In this document: piece by piece, positions 37,601-52,600 of the stretch
Layout of the letters: each line of letters opens with the position of its first letter
Position numbering within the stretch: the stretch's first letter is position 1
Assembly (NCBI RefSeq): GCF_910592395.1
Contig: NC_088316.1
Location: forward strand, 15,314,001 to 15,378,000
Length of the DNA: 64,000 bases
Direction of reading: 5' to 3'
From: Lineus longissimus
Taxonomy: Eukaryota > Nemertea > Pilidiophora > Heteronemertea > Lineidae
Notes under the pieces: generated by a model
What the model saw: the letters and a program-made list of their open reading frames with translations, nothing else
What the model was told of the DNA's origin: nothing
Database searches by the model: none
Translations under genes and position numbers: made by a program

Positions 37601-40600
37601 AGTCTTTGAGCTATTGCTCATAATATGTTTAAAGGCTCATCTAAGCTTTGTCAGGTTGGGCGAATCATTCATAAAATGTAAAACCTAATTGCAGGTCTCA
37701 TACAGCATAGGCCTAGCCAAATGATAAGTTGTAATCAGTTGTGTAGAAATATAACTTCTGCCTGATCTACTTCGAATAACTCATTACGTTTGGGGAATGG
37801 GGTTTCCTAGCATAACCAGATTAACAAGTTGCTAGGTAGGCCTCCGACAGTTTACAGGCCTATAATCTTTGTACGCCAGTCAATATTATTCTTGAACATG
37901 CTAGGCAGTTAATGTTCCTTGTTCAAATCTCTTGTGTGACTGTTAAAACTCGCAAAGAATATTGACCTCCCATCTACCACTTTTTGGATGAAAACTTCAA
38001 AAACTGATAATGTTTAATCAGACCTCATAATCACATTTTCATAGGAAGCATTTTGCTCTTAGCTGCCTTTTCCTGTTTGCGTTGGAAATTGGGCACGGTT
38101 GACCATGTCTTTAAAACTCAAATTAAGGTTTCTCAGCAGTTGTCTGTGAAAAAAGACGATAGCTGAACACAGCCCATGTTGCTAAACATGTTTCATTAAA
38201 TGCCCTGCGGCACTTTCTTTTCCTCTGCCAATACACAACGCAGTCTTTAAAAAAATCAATTCGAGTTTTCTGTCTATGTCGTCACTGTCTGTTTATTCGA
38301 CCATAATCTCCTTATTGGGCCTCTCTGTCTGTTGACTAGTCTTCAAGTAGTTCCATGGCCTTTTGAATTTGAACAAGCAGTATTATGATTTTCTTAGGTC
38401 TGGGCCTCAGTGAGATATGAATAAAACTGAGTTTTGATCGTCCAGTGAATAAAAGGTGGTGTTAGCTTGCTGTACAATGTCCTCTTATATAGAGTTTGTG
38501 ATTTTCAATTTTCAGTTCTTGTGATCTTTGAATATTGAATCAAATGGAAGGCACTCAATGTGCTCTCCAAAGACTTACTTGACACGATCTGTTCCAATCC
38601 AATATTCTGTTTGAAGACATCAGCTCTTTCAGTCTCAGCCCCTTTTTGTGTCTGATAAAGTGATATTAATATGCAGTGCTTTTCCTGTCTATTCTAGATT
38701 TCGACCCATCTCTCAAAAAGCCTGTCAGCTCGCGGTATGGGGAGGGGATGTTCAAACGGTACTTCAGACAAGATGGTAAAGTATTCAATGTAAGTATCAG
38801 AAAATGCTGCCATTGAGAGAGTACAGGATGTAAGCCTTCATTCATCTTTGATAATTAGTTTTGGCCTGGCTATATGACCTTTGAAGGGTGACTGAGGGAC
38901 CAGACAAGTTACTATAGTATCCATGGTTACATTTCTACAGCTCCTCTGGCATCCGATCTGGGTCTTTTGGGTGGTGAAATATTACATTTAAAAAACAAAT
39001 TTCATCAAAAATACTTGTGTCTTCTTTTCCAGATATCATGTAGTAAAGAAAAAGTCAAACAAATCGAAAATCGCCTCGTGCAGGCCATATTACTTTACAA
39101 GAGGCGCTTACAGTGGCTTACCAGCGAAAGCAGACGCCTTTTTGGAGTCATTCAAGAACATTGCATATCTATTGTGCTTGATATAAAAAATATGTCACCA
39201 CAGCAGTTTGATCAGTACCGTGCAGCCATGGAACGTATTCTGAAGGAACAAGTATCACAGTGTGGAAAATTTAACATAATCAGGTAAGTCTAGAAAGAGT
39301 TGATAATTGGGAAAGTTTTGTCTTGAATTAGAAATATCTCATCATCAGCAGCAGCAGAAGGCTACATTCTATTGCTCTCATACAATGCCCTAAACTTGTA
39401 TTGATGACACGTTTTACTGATCCCCTTCTCTTAAACTTGCCTATTTGAATCCAAGATTGTTAACCTTTCTTACGCATGTTTGAATCGTTTCCAGAGCTGC
39501 AGAAGACATGGTGATGTACAGTCCTGATTGTGTGCCTGTGACATCGGAGAGTATAGACAATGCCATTGATTGGTTATGGGAACTGGATCGCCTGGCGTCT
39601 GTCTCGAGGACAGCAACAACAGAAGCTGTTGTCAAGGCCATGGAGGACACCAATGTAAGTTGGCCTCCCGGATTCTCGGCAAAACTCTCAAATTCAAATA
39701 TAGAATTCATTGGGTTACACTAGATCTGGATAACCAACGAATGCCAAGTAACTCCATATGGATGTGATAAACGTTAAAACAATATTGCACTAATCATGTG
39801 ACTTGATGTTGTTGCATTACCTCCTCGTTGATAATAATTTGTGACGTAATCAAGAAATAACCCTATTTCAGATTGAGTGTGTCTATCTGTTCAGCGAGGG
39901 TTGTGCCGCTGAAGGAACAAGAGAACTGCTCAAAGAGAAACTGGTCGGAGCCAAATTGCCACTACATGTCATCTCCTATAACTGCTCCAACCCTGAGACG
40001 ATGCAGCTGTTGAGAGCCTTGGCAAAGATCACCGGAGGAAGGTACGTGCAAATTCCAGTCCCAACAAGACTAAGGTGTTTGTTCATGCTCCAAATTTGAT
40101 CCACCTGGAATAAAGTCAGTTTTAAGTTAAATTTTGTGCGTCTTGATTTTTCAGATTCCATGCATATGCAGTTGTCATGGAAATGGACTCGTACGAGGGT
40201 CTACCACCTGATCCACTCACACACCGGGCTAACATCGTACTGAAGAAGAAGGCATATGGCGGCATCCCGGCTGGTGCTGGATGCAGGGAAGATGTGATCC
40301 TCTTGTTCGAGGAGCTGGAGGATGCCAGGAACACACTTCAACAGGTTCAGGCCCTGCTGACAGAGATACCTGACCCAAAACAGATTTGTGGTGAGTTGAA
40401 ATAGTTTTGTCCTTGATGTGCAGTTTGCAGTTACCTTGTTTATTTGAATGAAACAAAAACCAGGAGTCTTTTTGTCTGTGTATTCTTATCTTTTGGTCAT
40501 GCATTTTGAAGCTTATAACCTAAGATATCTTCTTCCAGATAACCCACCAGACCGGTTCAGTTTCGACCAGTCGAGCAGCTCGGGCAGCTCCCGGCCTGAG

Positions 40601-43600
40601 CAGTACATGGGATCCAAGGAATGGCTTGATAGGAATGGCATGAGCTGCAAACGTCTCGGCTTCTTCGATATACTGAGTGGCGTGGCATTCAAACACTGCG
40701 ATGGTGTCATAGATCTCAAGGAAGCTCCAACTGATGAAGAATTACAAACAGATGCGGTACGATTCCTATTCCACAGACCCCTCTTCCTCGATGGAGCCAT
40801 AATAGGATTTATTTTGGTGATTTTTGTAAAACAGCCAAAATTGCCGGGACTTGACTGGTCAGGTTGTAATTACATGCGATGACTGCATGTAAATTGATAA
40901 GAAAAACATCCCATTCAGTGTTGAGAGTACACCTATTGTCACAAATGTTTTCCTTTTCTTTCTGCATGCCTGTACACTGTCTCCTTCACTTTATTCCAGG
41001 TTTTGAAATCCAAGCTCGTGAATGCCAAATACTGTAATCGGTTTGCTCATGTCCGATGGAAAGACGGCCAGGTGGTCCATGTCCAAGTCACACCAGAGAT
41101 CCACCGACAATACGAAACGAGAATGACTGTCTTCTTGAAAAAAATTAACTCCAGGTAAGTTGAACATTTGCTAATGTAAAACTGAAGTTGCACGAACTTG
41201 GGACATGAGGCCAAATCATCTCATGCTATTGTTTCTGGCTTTTGCTTCCCAACTTTGTGAGCTCTTATTGTATATTGTCGGGTGGTTTGAGTCAACATCT
41301 GTTATGTCTTTGATTCTAACTTCTAGAAAGGACCCAACCTACATGTGTCATTTTTTCCTCCCCAGAATTGACTGGTTACAGCAAGGCAGCCGCGCACTCT
41401 TTGGCACCGTCATTGAAGACGATATTGTCTTCTTGATTGACACCTCTTCCTCGATGGAGCCGAGTATACAATTTGTCAAGGACAAGATATACACACTCAT
41501 GCAGGTAAGCATCAAATAAAATGATTTTATGGCAACATAGTCATTTTGCCAAGATGCTGAGTTAGTTTTTGCTTAAGAATTGTCGAATGCTCTTGACTTG
41601 ACCATTTGTTGGAAAGCTATCGATGAGCACTTTTTGATGGTACCATTTATATCATGAACGGTGTTGTCTGCCTTCTTTTTTGCAATGTTTTATTCCAAAG
41701 ATGATTTTACTTTGGCGATTGTTCAAGACAAACAAAATGGTGATTTTTGCAGGAACAACTTCGACACAAGCAGAAGTTCAACATCGTCAGTTTCAACAGC
41801 CGTGTGTGCCCATGGCGGGACCGCCTTGTCGAAGTGACAGAGGAGAACCTGCAAGCAGCCTGGCAGTGGGTCAAGAACCTCAGCTGCTCTGGGTCCACCA
41901 ATACGATGGGAGCTCTCAGGTTTGCCCTGGCTGACCGTGGCACACAGGCTATCTACTTGCTGACCGATGGGCGTCCAGATCAGGTGAGTTGTTAGGTCAT
42001 GTCACGAGGCTTGCGATATTTAGTAACAGAAGTCAAGACAACGATATTCCATCCTATAATCAGAAGTATGAGAAAGTTTGTTTGACACCTAAAGTATCAT
42101 TAAATGATATGACAGAGAATTATTGTAAACAGGCGCTGTTACCGAAACTGGATGTCATATTCTTTGATTATTTCTTCCAGCCACCCAAGACCGTACTTGC
42201 CCAGGTCAACCTGAAGAACCACATTCCAATCCATGCGATCTCATTCAACTGCGCTGACGCAGAGGCGAATAAATTTCTATGCCAACTTGCCAAAGATACC
42301 ACAGGGCGGTATCACTACTTCTCTGAGCATGGATGCGATCCAGATGGCCCGGACCCATGGGAGGTAGGTCATAGGTCTTTAAAAAAACACTTCAGTTATC
42401 ATTACATTGGAAGGGAGAAAGAGTAAAAGTTACAAATTTGATTTTGGCTGCTGTACATTATTTCAATTCTAAATCCTTATATATTCTTCTCTTCATAGAG
42501 TGAAGATATCCGCCTATTGAAGGAAGAATCACATCTTGCAGAGTCTAACTTGGATAAGATTGCTCAGTTGAGAGATGAATGCACAGCTCTTGCCTGGAAG
42601 CGGGAGGTCATCAAGAAGTGCAGCAGGTATTTTCATTCTTACATTTTATGTATCGAACTACCCTATTATGCAGGATTGTTTGGGCGTGTGCAACATTACA
42701 AGATTGATTGACAGTGTGATGTCACAAAGTGACGTCATGACATCACATATGCATTGAGGAGGTGTGGTGTATGAAGAACGGCAGAAAAATGAAACGAATC
42801 CATGAGGAGTTTTTGAATCGATACAGCTTGGATTGATAATGTCATGCTGTTTAGAACCTCTTTCTAATGTGAATAATAGAAGTAAACATATTTTGTCACA
42901 GGGATCACATCCTTTCACAACGAGACAGAATATCTGCCGTCCCACCACTGTCAACAACTGAACTATACCGCGGCGACAATGAGAGACCTAGAAGTGCGAC
43001 AGGTATCCGAAGCCAACCTTCCCCACTCGCGCCTCAGCGGCCCTCGACTGCCATTGGCTACCATTCCGCTCCCCATGCTGGCCACCGACAGAAGCTGGCC
43101 CCACAGCGCTCCATGACGACACCACGGCCAATAAATGTCAGACGGAGTCGCAAGAATCCACTCTCAGCAAGTAAGTTGAACTAACTTTTGAGCTGTTAGG
43201 TAGGCTTTAGCTTTGGTTTTGTAGGGTGGTAATTGGGCATCAAGACAACATTGTTGGTTTTAACAAAATCATCCCCTCTTTATTCATTTTATCTGCCTTA
43301 GAAAGGACATTTTTGATGAAGACATTCATTCATCCTATTTGAGTTTTATTAGTTTTCTCCTGTCAGATATTCGATAAAAGTTGGTTCAAAATTGGTAACA
43401 ACAAATCGTTCCTTCAGCGTTCTGTGTAAAGATTATCATTTTGACTTCTTGCCCGTTGTTCATTTCAAACTTGACCCCACATTTTATGCTAAGTTTATTT
43501 TCCTGACATTCTAGGTTTGGATCTGAATGCTCTGAGGAAGAATGTAGCAGGTACAGACGTGTTCCTTTGATTTTGAATGTTGGGATGAACACACCTTCAT

Positions 43601-46600
43601 ACCTCGTTCTTTAACCATATACTAATTCATTCCTGTCTGGTTGGACACCAAAGGCAAAATCAATGAAAACAAATCTCTTGATACAGCCCCAGTCACAATT
43701 GACATACTCTCTGCTTCGAGTAAGCTGCACACAACCTGGACTGTGGAGTGTGGTGCCGCATGTAGCTTACCCCACTGGGTGTGTGCGTATCGCTGTGAAG
43801 GCTTCAGCAAAACATATACCGTGCCTCTTGTGCGAAAGGTACATGTACATTGTGGTTTGATTGCATGTAAGTTACATGTATGTTGTGCATATCATACACA
43901 AATCTAGGGATGTCAGTTGTGATTGGGACTGTGGCAGGCAAATGTGTTTTTGCTGAATTTTGCTCTTGGTTTTATAACAAAATCATTATTTTCATTTCTA
44001 ACTGAGTGAACGCTAACATTGTTGTGGTTTAGTTTCAGTTTTGTTTTTTTGAATGTGCCGAGATTTTTCAAAGGATGGAAAAGTAATCTCTTAATGTGCA
44101 TCCCAAATCTGAATGGCTAGACAAAAAGAAAAAATACTGCGATATGAATCGACAGAAAAACTAAATGAAACAAAACTAATCATTTTACTAATCAACCCAA
44201 ACATTGTATGATCTCCCTCACGATGTAGTTAGTCACTGTACATTGATGCACTTCAGCGCTCAAGTCAAACTTTGTCTAATCTTCAATTTAGCTGACAAAT
44301 TACTTGTATAGTCATATCTGAATTAGACAATATGCCTCTTCCACATCCCAGAAAAATCATACAATGCAAAGACGGAAATCAGTGTCATCGTATTTGCCCA
44401 GCAGACGATATTGTGTCAAATGAAGATTTCATCATTGTGACAAACTGACACCAATGTCACTATCAATGATTTGTGCAGTGAGTCCTCACTTTAGACATCT
44501 TAGAACCCCCTTGAACCAAAATCGCCTGAAAAGGGTGCATCATGCAAGTCACTTTTGAGTGTTTTACATTTCTAAAGAGGACTCTCTGACATTCCAGGTC
44601 ATACACGCACAAGTTTGCTCCGGACCTTGAGCAGTGCTGGCAAGTTTGAAGATGCAGAGTGGCTCCTGCCAGAAACGAAGGAACTGTTTGAGAGGCAGTG
44701 GGAAAGACAGAAGAAACTAAATGAAGAGATGGAGAAGAAGGAGAAGCTACAAGTGAAGAAGAAGAAAAAGATGACTGAGTATGTACATGTATTGTGTACT
44801 GTTGGGGTTTAATGATTAAGAGCTCAATTCTGGAGATATTACTTTAATCCGTGCACATAATTCTTACTAATTTACTTATACTTATTTGACATCTTCTCTT
44901 TTCCAGTCCCCTTGTTATGTCATCCAGACAGTGGTTAAAGAAGTACGGCCTTGGAGCCAAGAAGTTGACGATTCTGGATGCCCTCGCTCCAACCATTATT
45001 CCACACAACCCAAAATATGTACCAATCCTGGATAAATATGTTCTGTCGAAGGTTTTTGATGAAGTAAGCTGATTATATCATTTCGTTTCATCTTACAAGT
45101 TTAGCATGTAGAAAGTGGTTTTGACTGCTTGTCTTTCGATGTAAGGACCAAATTCAAATGAGTTATTGGCAAATGTCGTCTGGTAAAAAGGTGTTACTTG
45201 AGCTATTGTTTCTATCCTATAACTGTTTTTCACTGCTCAGGACTAAGCCAAACTCCTCAGAGATTTGATTTATATCAGTTTTTGAAATATTTTCCAATTT
45301 ATCCTTTCTTCAGGTGTTGCCAGTGGCCCACATGTCTCAAGATAAAAAAGCTGTCAAACTAGTCAACCCGAAAGCTGTGGATCTCAAGGGCTATGAGAAA
45401 AGGCTCTCAAGGGCAATCGCAGCCATCAGAAAGTAAGTTAAAAGAAGTCAACAAGCAAAAAGTTGGAAAGGAATGGGGAAGCATATAGCCAGATGGGATC
45501 GCAATAGCTGCAAAATTAAATTTGTGTGATGGGCTGTCTTGTAGATCATTCATAGTGTTGGTTCTCCAGAGATTGTTATGTTTTGCCTCATTCTCTTTTA
45601 GGCACCTCAACGATGTTGTGTGGAACTGTCTTCCCGAGTCGGAACAAGAGGAATTTGATCACATGCCAGACTTCCAAGAGCACAAACAGCAAATTTTTGC
45701 CGCCCTGGACCGCGCCGGATGGCCGATTAAGGAGTCAGACATCATGCTCTTGGAAGACGAAATCAAACAAGGAATGAAGTATCTTGAGCAGTCTCGAGCC
45801 CTGCGGTCCGCTAATCCCGACCTCCAAGCCGGAGATGTCGGTGAGAATATCTCGTTGTCCGATTCTGGCGATGAACTTGAGAAGGTTGATGAAGCGAAGG
45901 AGGAGGATGCAGATGATGAAAAAGACGTGGATGAGTCGGATAAAAAATCTGTTGGCTCTGCCCACGAGTCTGAGCTAGCCTCTCCATCTCCTGCCCCGGA
46001 GGCAGAGAAATCTCCCTCCCCTGCCCCGGAGCCGGTGAAGGAGAACTCTTCAAGGTTTGAATTTGAGGCAAGTGATGATCTATACTAATACACTAACGTT
46101 ACTTGTACTTATTGACCCTCCCCTGACCCCTTCCTTTTATCACTGTATGTTCCTTCCCCATCCTTTGTCTTTGAATAATTTTGACTCTTGGAGGACATCC
46201 ATTTGGGAAATAAAACTTATTTTGATGGTCAGTTCTCAAACCTGTTTCCAAGGCAACCATATGCAAGGAGTGCTAATGTTTTCATTGTGACCAGTCTTTA
46301 AGATTTCGAAAACCTATATCGTATTAAAAACTTTCTTTTCATTACTTGAGTGTAAGAACTACTGCTCGTCCTCCCAGAGTCGTGATATCTAATTTTATGT
46401 GTATTCATTTAATTCACATCCCTCAACATAACTTTATACAATTCTAAATTATCTTAATGTTAGAAATAGACGGAATATGGGTGTAATTTATGAGTTGAGT
46501 TCAATAGTTGAAAAGCGATAAGAATATGGCGATTTTGAGGTACAATGAATGAGTCACAAACTAGACTCGGAGAGCAATATGAGCCTTATTTTAAAAAGAA

Positions 46601-49600
46601 GGGAGGATCTTCATCCCACGTTACGTTTGCTCGTCTTACCTGTACCTGTACATATCATTAAAAGAGGAGATTAAAATCAATAGAATCAACTGTCTCAAAT
46701 GTAAATACTCAAAAAATGAAAGTCACAATTCGTAATTGTGTGCATAATTCAAGAGAATGATACTCTGTTTTGCTACTTAAAGAGCTTTGGAAACCAGTAG
46801 TTATGTATTTTTAAGTCTGTGATAATGAATTGGCTATAGGCTGTAGCAGTCTACAGAAGCCACTTAATGATCTGAATGAAGTAGTTTTCACTTTCACTGT
46901 GTCCATGTCCATGTACATTTCACTATATATATTGTAGTCTGTGTGAGTTGTATTTATTTATGAACTGGTGAGTTGACAAATAATAATATGAAATCGCACA
47001 AATTAATGCATTGAATGCCAAAATATTATGTGTCAAAATAGGCTAGAAATGGCAACTGTACTATTGTAAATGTTCAGTTTTTTTCAAAACATCCTGTAAC
47101 ATTCCCTTTGTTCTATACCTGTGCTATCTGCTGTCTGTGTCAACGTTGTATATGACTTCTTCTATGCCGCAATGACGATGGCAATCGAGAATTTGTCGTC
47201 TGGTCTGATGAGGGTGTTACCTCATTGAAATGCGTGCAATTTGTCGGCACGAAACTGGCATGGAAGAAATCAGATACTTTTGTTTGTGTTGTCTTTCTCA
47301 CAATACTGAAGTCATCCAACCTTCTGGTGATCAGCTGCTGGAGACAAAATGCCGTGATGAGATGATGAATGCTGGAACGCCAAAAGGATAAGCACCGTGT
47401 GTGTGCTGTTACACCTGCTAATGAAGGAGATCTTTTTCCAGCGCAGCCTTCTGGTCTACCTGCCAGTAGGCTTCCTTTAAGATTTGCTACACTGTCATTC
47501 TATGAGTGTGATATCCAACTTTGTTTGTGCTAACCAAAGTCTAAATCCCTGTTATTCTTGTTACACCAATACTGTCCTTCTAACAAAGTGCTTAGCGATG
47601 GCCTGCACATCTAAAGATACCTTTTGCAACTTTTCAAAATCACATGTCAGTTCTTCATCTAAGGATGGACTTCTGTCTAGACTAGGCAAAATCTGTGTAC
47701 CTCCACTGCTAACTTTTATAACATTGTATTCCTTGCCTCATTTAAGTTACCCAGGATCTCTATCATAATCAGAGTGAAGACGGAGTCTAAAAGCCCATCT
47801 GTTGGCCTAATCTCTGGATGTTGACATGAAAACAGTTGATCGATGTATTATAAAGATATTGTGTTTGTTGATTCTCTGCGCTGAATGTGATCGTCATGCC
47901 AATGAAATGACAGCTTTCGAAAACATGCCAGAAGAGGAGATCATGAAGATTTGGTACACAGTAAAGATTGTTGTATAATATGCCTAAATTTTCATTAAAA
48001 CGTATTGATCCCTCTGTATTGGTTCATTATGGAGAGAAATGACAAGAATGCCTTTCTGTACGTTTGTAAATGGCTTTTGTCTTTCTGTACGTTTGTAAAT
48101 GGCTTTTGTCTTTTGTGGCATTATGGTCTTGATTGTCAGTCAACTCCCACAATGCTGAGAACCGCTTGTAGTCTTGTAATTGTCACACCAACCGTTTTCT
48201 CGATGTGCACTGTTTCTGGCTAAGGCTAGTTCAGATTTAACGCTACAGCATATCATTGCAAGTGTGAAGTGGATATTGAAGCACATGTAGCTAGAACAAG
48301 CCGACACCCTGTACTAATGTAAAAAAGTATTGTAAATGTGAAACATTTGACTTATTCTTCCAACTGTCTCGAAAACCCTCATGTGATATTATGTATTCTG
48401 TGATGTATATTTTCTTATTGTTTTACTGAAGCTATATTATTATTACTAGACCAGATAGTATGGTACCGTCCATTTTTGCCAAAATCTCCTTTTGATGTAG
48501 TTTTGTAAAGTTATTTTAATACCTGCAGTGCATTGCCTGGTTTCGAGCAAGTTACTTGTTTCAAGTTGGCCTAGTTCCATTGTCACCTTCCAGGTGGCAG
48601 CATGTGTTACTCAGAAGTACCTCTTGGTCACCAAGATTTGACTCCTTTGCCTCTTGCGTATGTGACTTCACTGATCCATAAAAGTTGTTGTCGAAAAACT
48701 TATTTACTGTCAGTCGCTCACCGCTTGTCCAAGGTTGTAATTATGCACTGCATTGCAGGAGTTAAAATTGCTTTTGTATATTTTCTCATTTTTATGGTGT
48801 TAATCTCTGTCTAGGGTGACTAACTCGATATATACACATATCTAAATCTATGTATGAAAAGCTTCATATAATAAATAAATAATGACAAAAGAATGTGTCC
48901 ATTCCCATTATTTCAGGCCACTCCATAGCACAGGCACTTTGTGGATTACTCAAAACGATTTCAATCTTCTCTGAAGGAATAAGACTCATTCTGATATACT
49001 GAAAAATCGGTCAAGAGCTATCGGAACTTGGTAGATGGCATTACTGTTCTTTGAACGAAGGTTCACGGCTTGGTCTGCCGCCTTGGAATTCCTGAAATAG
49101 CTATCTTTCCTGTGAGAAGTTGAAGTCGTTTTCTGTTGATACAAATTGTCTTCGATGCTATGAAATGATGCCTCCATCTTCCTTTTGTGTGATAGTGTTT
49201 TGAAGCATGCAGATAGCACAGGTATAGACATGTTTTGAGTGTTCACAAATTCTTAATGTTTTCACCATTAATTCCATTTCCTAGTTTGCTATTCATCATT
49301 AGAATACCAATAGTTAGTATGAAATTGTTAACAACAATGATTTTCATAACTAAGTTGTTCTTTCTACAGATTTTGGGATAACACCAGTGGTTCCAGACCA
49401 GCAAAGCATACTGTAACTTTGGTCAGGAGCTGTCCCATCCTTGCAGATGGCAGCACCAGTCCTGTAAAAATATTCCATTGCAAGGCTGGCGATGCCGTAC
49501 TTCGTGAGTTGAGACAGGTCCTGGTCAAGATTTCAGTTGGTTAAATTTTTCACAGAGAAGTTGGTATTCTAAGTTTGAATGTGCAAAATTCACAGACAAC

Positions 49601-52600
49601 GATTCACTAAAGTGTTCTCCAGGTTTTCGCAATTTGAAAAGGTTGCCATTTCTTGCCTTATCATTGTTGTTGCACAGTGTTTTAACCCTGTGATATATTG
49701 TTTCCCTTGTCTGCATGCTTCGAACTATTATCATGCTTACTCAAGTCCTAATCCCAGGCCCAGTTGCGGCCACGGAGGCAAATACAGTGGAACCTACCTT
49801 GGCGGACACCTCTCTATTAAGGACAACCTCTCAATTAAGGACACTAGGTTTGGTCCCAAATTGGTTGTTTCCATTCAATTTGACCTCTCTTATCAGGACA
49901 CCTCTCTATAAAGGACAGCATTTGGCAGTCTCGATGGTGTCTTTAATAGAGAGGTTCTACTGTACCCTCGAGGGGGACCAAAGAACATATGTCTTTCACG
50001 TAGATTTTGACTGATTTTGAGACTGGCAGATTACAAAAGAGGTGTTTTGCCTCCCATGACCAAAAAGCTACAGGCTTGAATGCTGCTACCCTTCCCCTTG
50101 ACATTTATATCCCAAAGATCTCAAAATGTAGCACCCAGTGGAGGACCTTTTGTAAATTGACTGATGCCACTGGAGGACTTCAGGAAATGATGGACATGAT
50201 AGCTACTATCCCATTAGTCACATGAGCCTGGGATGGGCAAGGTCAAGGAATATTGGCCTGCTGTCTGCTGAAGCGTATGAACCCAGGAAACAAAAGGTTC
50301 AGTGTACCGGCCTGTATGATTTTTCTGACAATAAGTTGAACTCCTTTATTATTTGGCGGCAAAACATTAGAAAAATCCACGTCATTCACAACCTGCATAA
50401 TAAATGATTGATCAAATAATAACGTGGAGACGTGAAATTTACTGTATGTGCCAATTATTTATTTTCACTGAGCAGAAGTATGTTGCATATAGAAGGCCTA
50501 AGAATGTATATTAACGCATATCTTGGATTTAAGTTGAAATTTGGTGTTCAACAGTGACATTTTCAAATGCGATCTTTTTGTCATAAAGACAAGAGTTATC
50601 AGTTATGTATATTCTTCAACTACCTGTCTCTGCTATTAGTCCCCAAACCAACCAGTAATGGAACAGTCCTGGCCTGCTTAATAATATATAAATTCAATTT
50701 GATGCCAAGCCAATATCGGGCCAAATAAACTTTGATATTTGTATAAGAATAATGTTATATCAATCCATTATATTCAAGAAGGACAGATTTACCGCTGGGT
50801 ATGAATGGTTATTAGAAGGCAAAGCAGAACCATGGCAACTCAATAAACAATATGGACAACAGACTTGTCTGTCTTTCCTTGCTTGAACTAAAGAATTTTG
50901 GAGTGGTTATATGCTTAGGATTATCCTTCTTTATGACAAGAAGAAACCATATTGGGTCATATTTGCGCTGTTCTGAGGGAGGTCTTCTTCCTTGCGTGAG
51001 TTTGAAGAGTTAAGTAAAAAAGGAAAAGGTCCAGTATTAACTTGGGAAACCTTATCATTACCTCCAAGTCAAATTCAGCATTCAATAGTAATTTGAAAGA
51101 ACCTATTTTGGACAAAGATCACAATTGTGATATAAATACACATCGTTGCCAATAGCGCAGATAAAGACAAACATTATTTTGCATTCTAACTAAAACAGGT
51201 ACTCATACTAATTAATAGATTTTGGCGTGAAACTAATTATCACCAAATAAAGGGCTGAATTCCTCCCTAATGAGCTTTGGATTTGTCATATAGGCCTAAG
51301 ATGAGAGTTTTAAGGAAGGTTTTGGAACAAACCACACATTTCCCTTCAAGGAAGGATTAAGAAAAGCCTAGGTGTACACAAGTTTACGCGGGTAATTTCA
51401 TGTGCAAGTAGGTAATATTGAAAGTACCTTGGAAAAGTCCAAAGCAGTATTTCGTAAAGGGGTGAGCCATTTGTAAATATTGAAAAAAACCTTGTGAACT
51501 ATCTTGAGTGGTGATATCATCAATATTGTCATCGGCCAGTTCTGAAATAATTACGAAATGGTAATATTTTGAGATCAAAATACTCTCATTTTGAAATCTT
51601 TTGGGGGTATCTGAAACCTTTGTACCCTCTGTCTCGGAAAGGTCCGGCTATTTACATTTCTAGCCATGTGACCCACCCCCATTCATATGCTAAATGAATT
51701 TATGTCGCCATTCGGGTATCCATGCAATGTAAAATGACAGAATATGTTTAGTTCAAAATGACATTATGATTTTGTGAGGATAACTAATAACTTGGAGACA
51801 ATTTTCTTTAGGATTATATTTTATTACGATACCGGGATGTTTTCATATAAGTGGTTTGATAAATATCAAATATACGGAGTGCAATTGGATCCTAAGAGTC
51901 AGTCTGGCGTGATTAAATCGAAGCCCAAGCCGCCACTGATATTGGAGGATTCGGATGAAGATGCCCCCAAAACTAACGGGGTAGGCACAATTGGCTTTGG
52001 CCAAATTATCATAGCGTATCTACAAAAGTGTACATTTGATCTGAGGGAATTAATCAATGAGGCTAGCCTGTACAAACCGGTGCTATAGTACAGTGTAAGT
52101 CCTGGTTGTCATCATTACACCTCGAGTCGATGGTAGGCCGACTTCTGCAGAGGATTGTCTGGCCACTTTTCTGGCATAAATCTGATATCTGATTGGCAGT
52201 ACGTAAACCTGTTGAGTTCTTTCAATTTCCTTAATGGTTGGACTTCAGAATGGTCATTAAAGGTTCAGTATTTTGTCACTTTTGCTATAGGTTACTATTG
52301 TTTTACAGGCCAACAAGCCTATGTTTCCCTCCATGAGCCCCGAACTACATGCCTCAAGCCAAATGAAATATCTTGTGTAATTTTCTTTCATTGAAGATTT
52401 GAAGAATTCCAATTAGGTCCATTTGTATACCAAGGGTGAAAGGAGAAGTCAAAATAAATATTTGGATTACATCAAAATTATCTAAAAAGGTGGCAACCTT
52501 ACTTGCACAGCCAAATTTTAATGCTTTGAGTCTTTGGCTACTGCCTATTCCTATGCCCATTCCAATGGGTTTTCCAATCCCCTTTTTGTGTGTCTTTCAT

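Noticed and set aside
40513-40800. 95-codon minus-strand frame opposite a VWA3B exon
   Set aside because: It is the antisense of the exon 40539-40756, which has strong splice sites and homology on the plus strand.
47484-47768. 94-codon plus-strand frame
   Set aside because: Composition is like the surrounding non-coding AT-rich DNA; no splice sites or family match.
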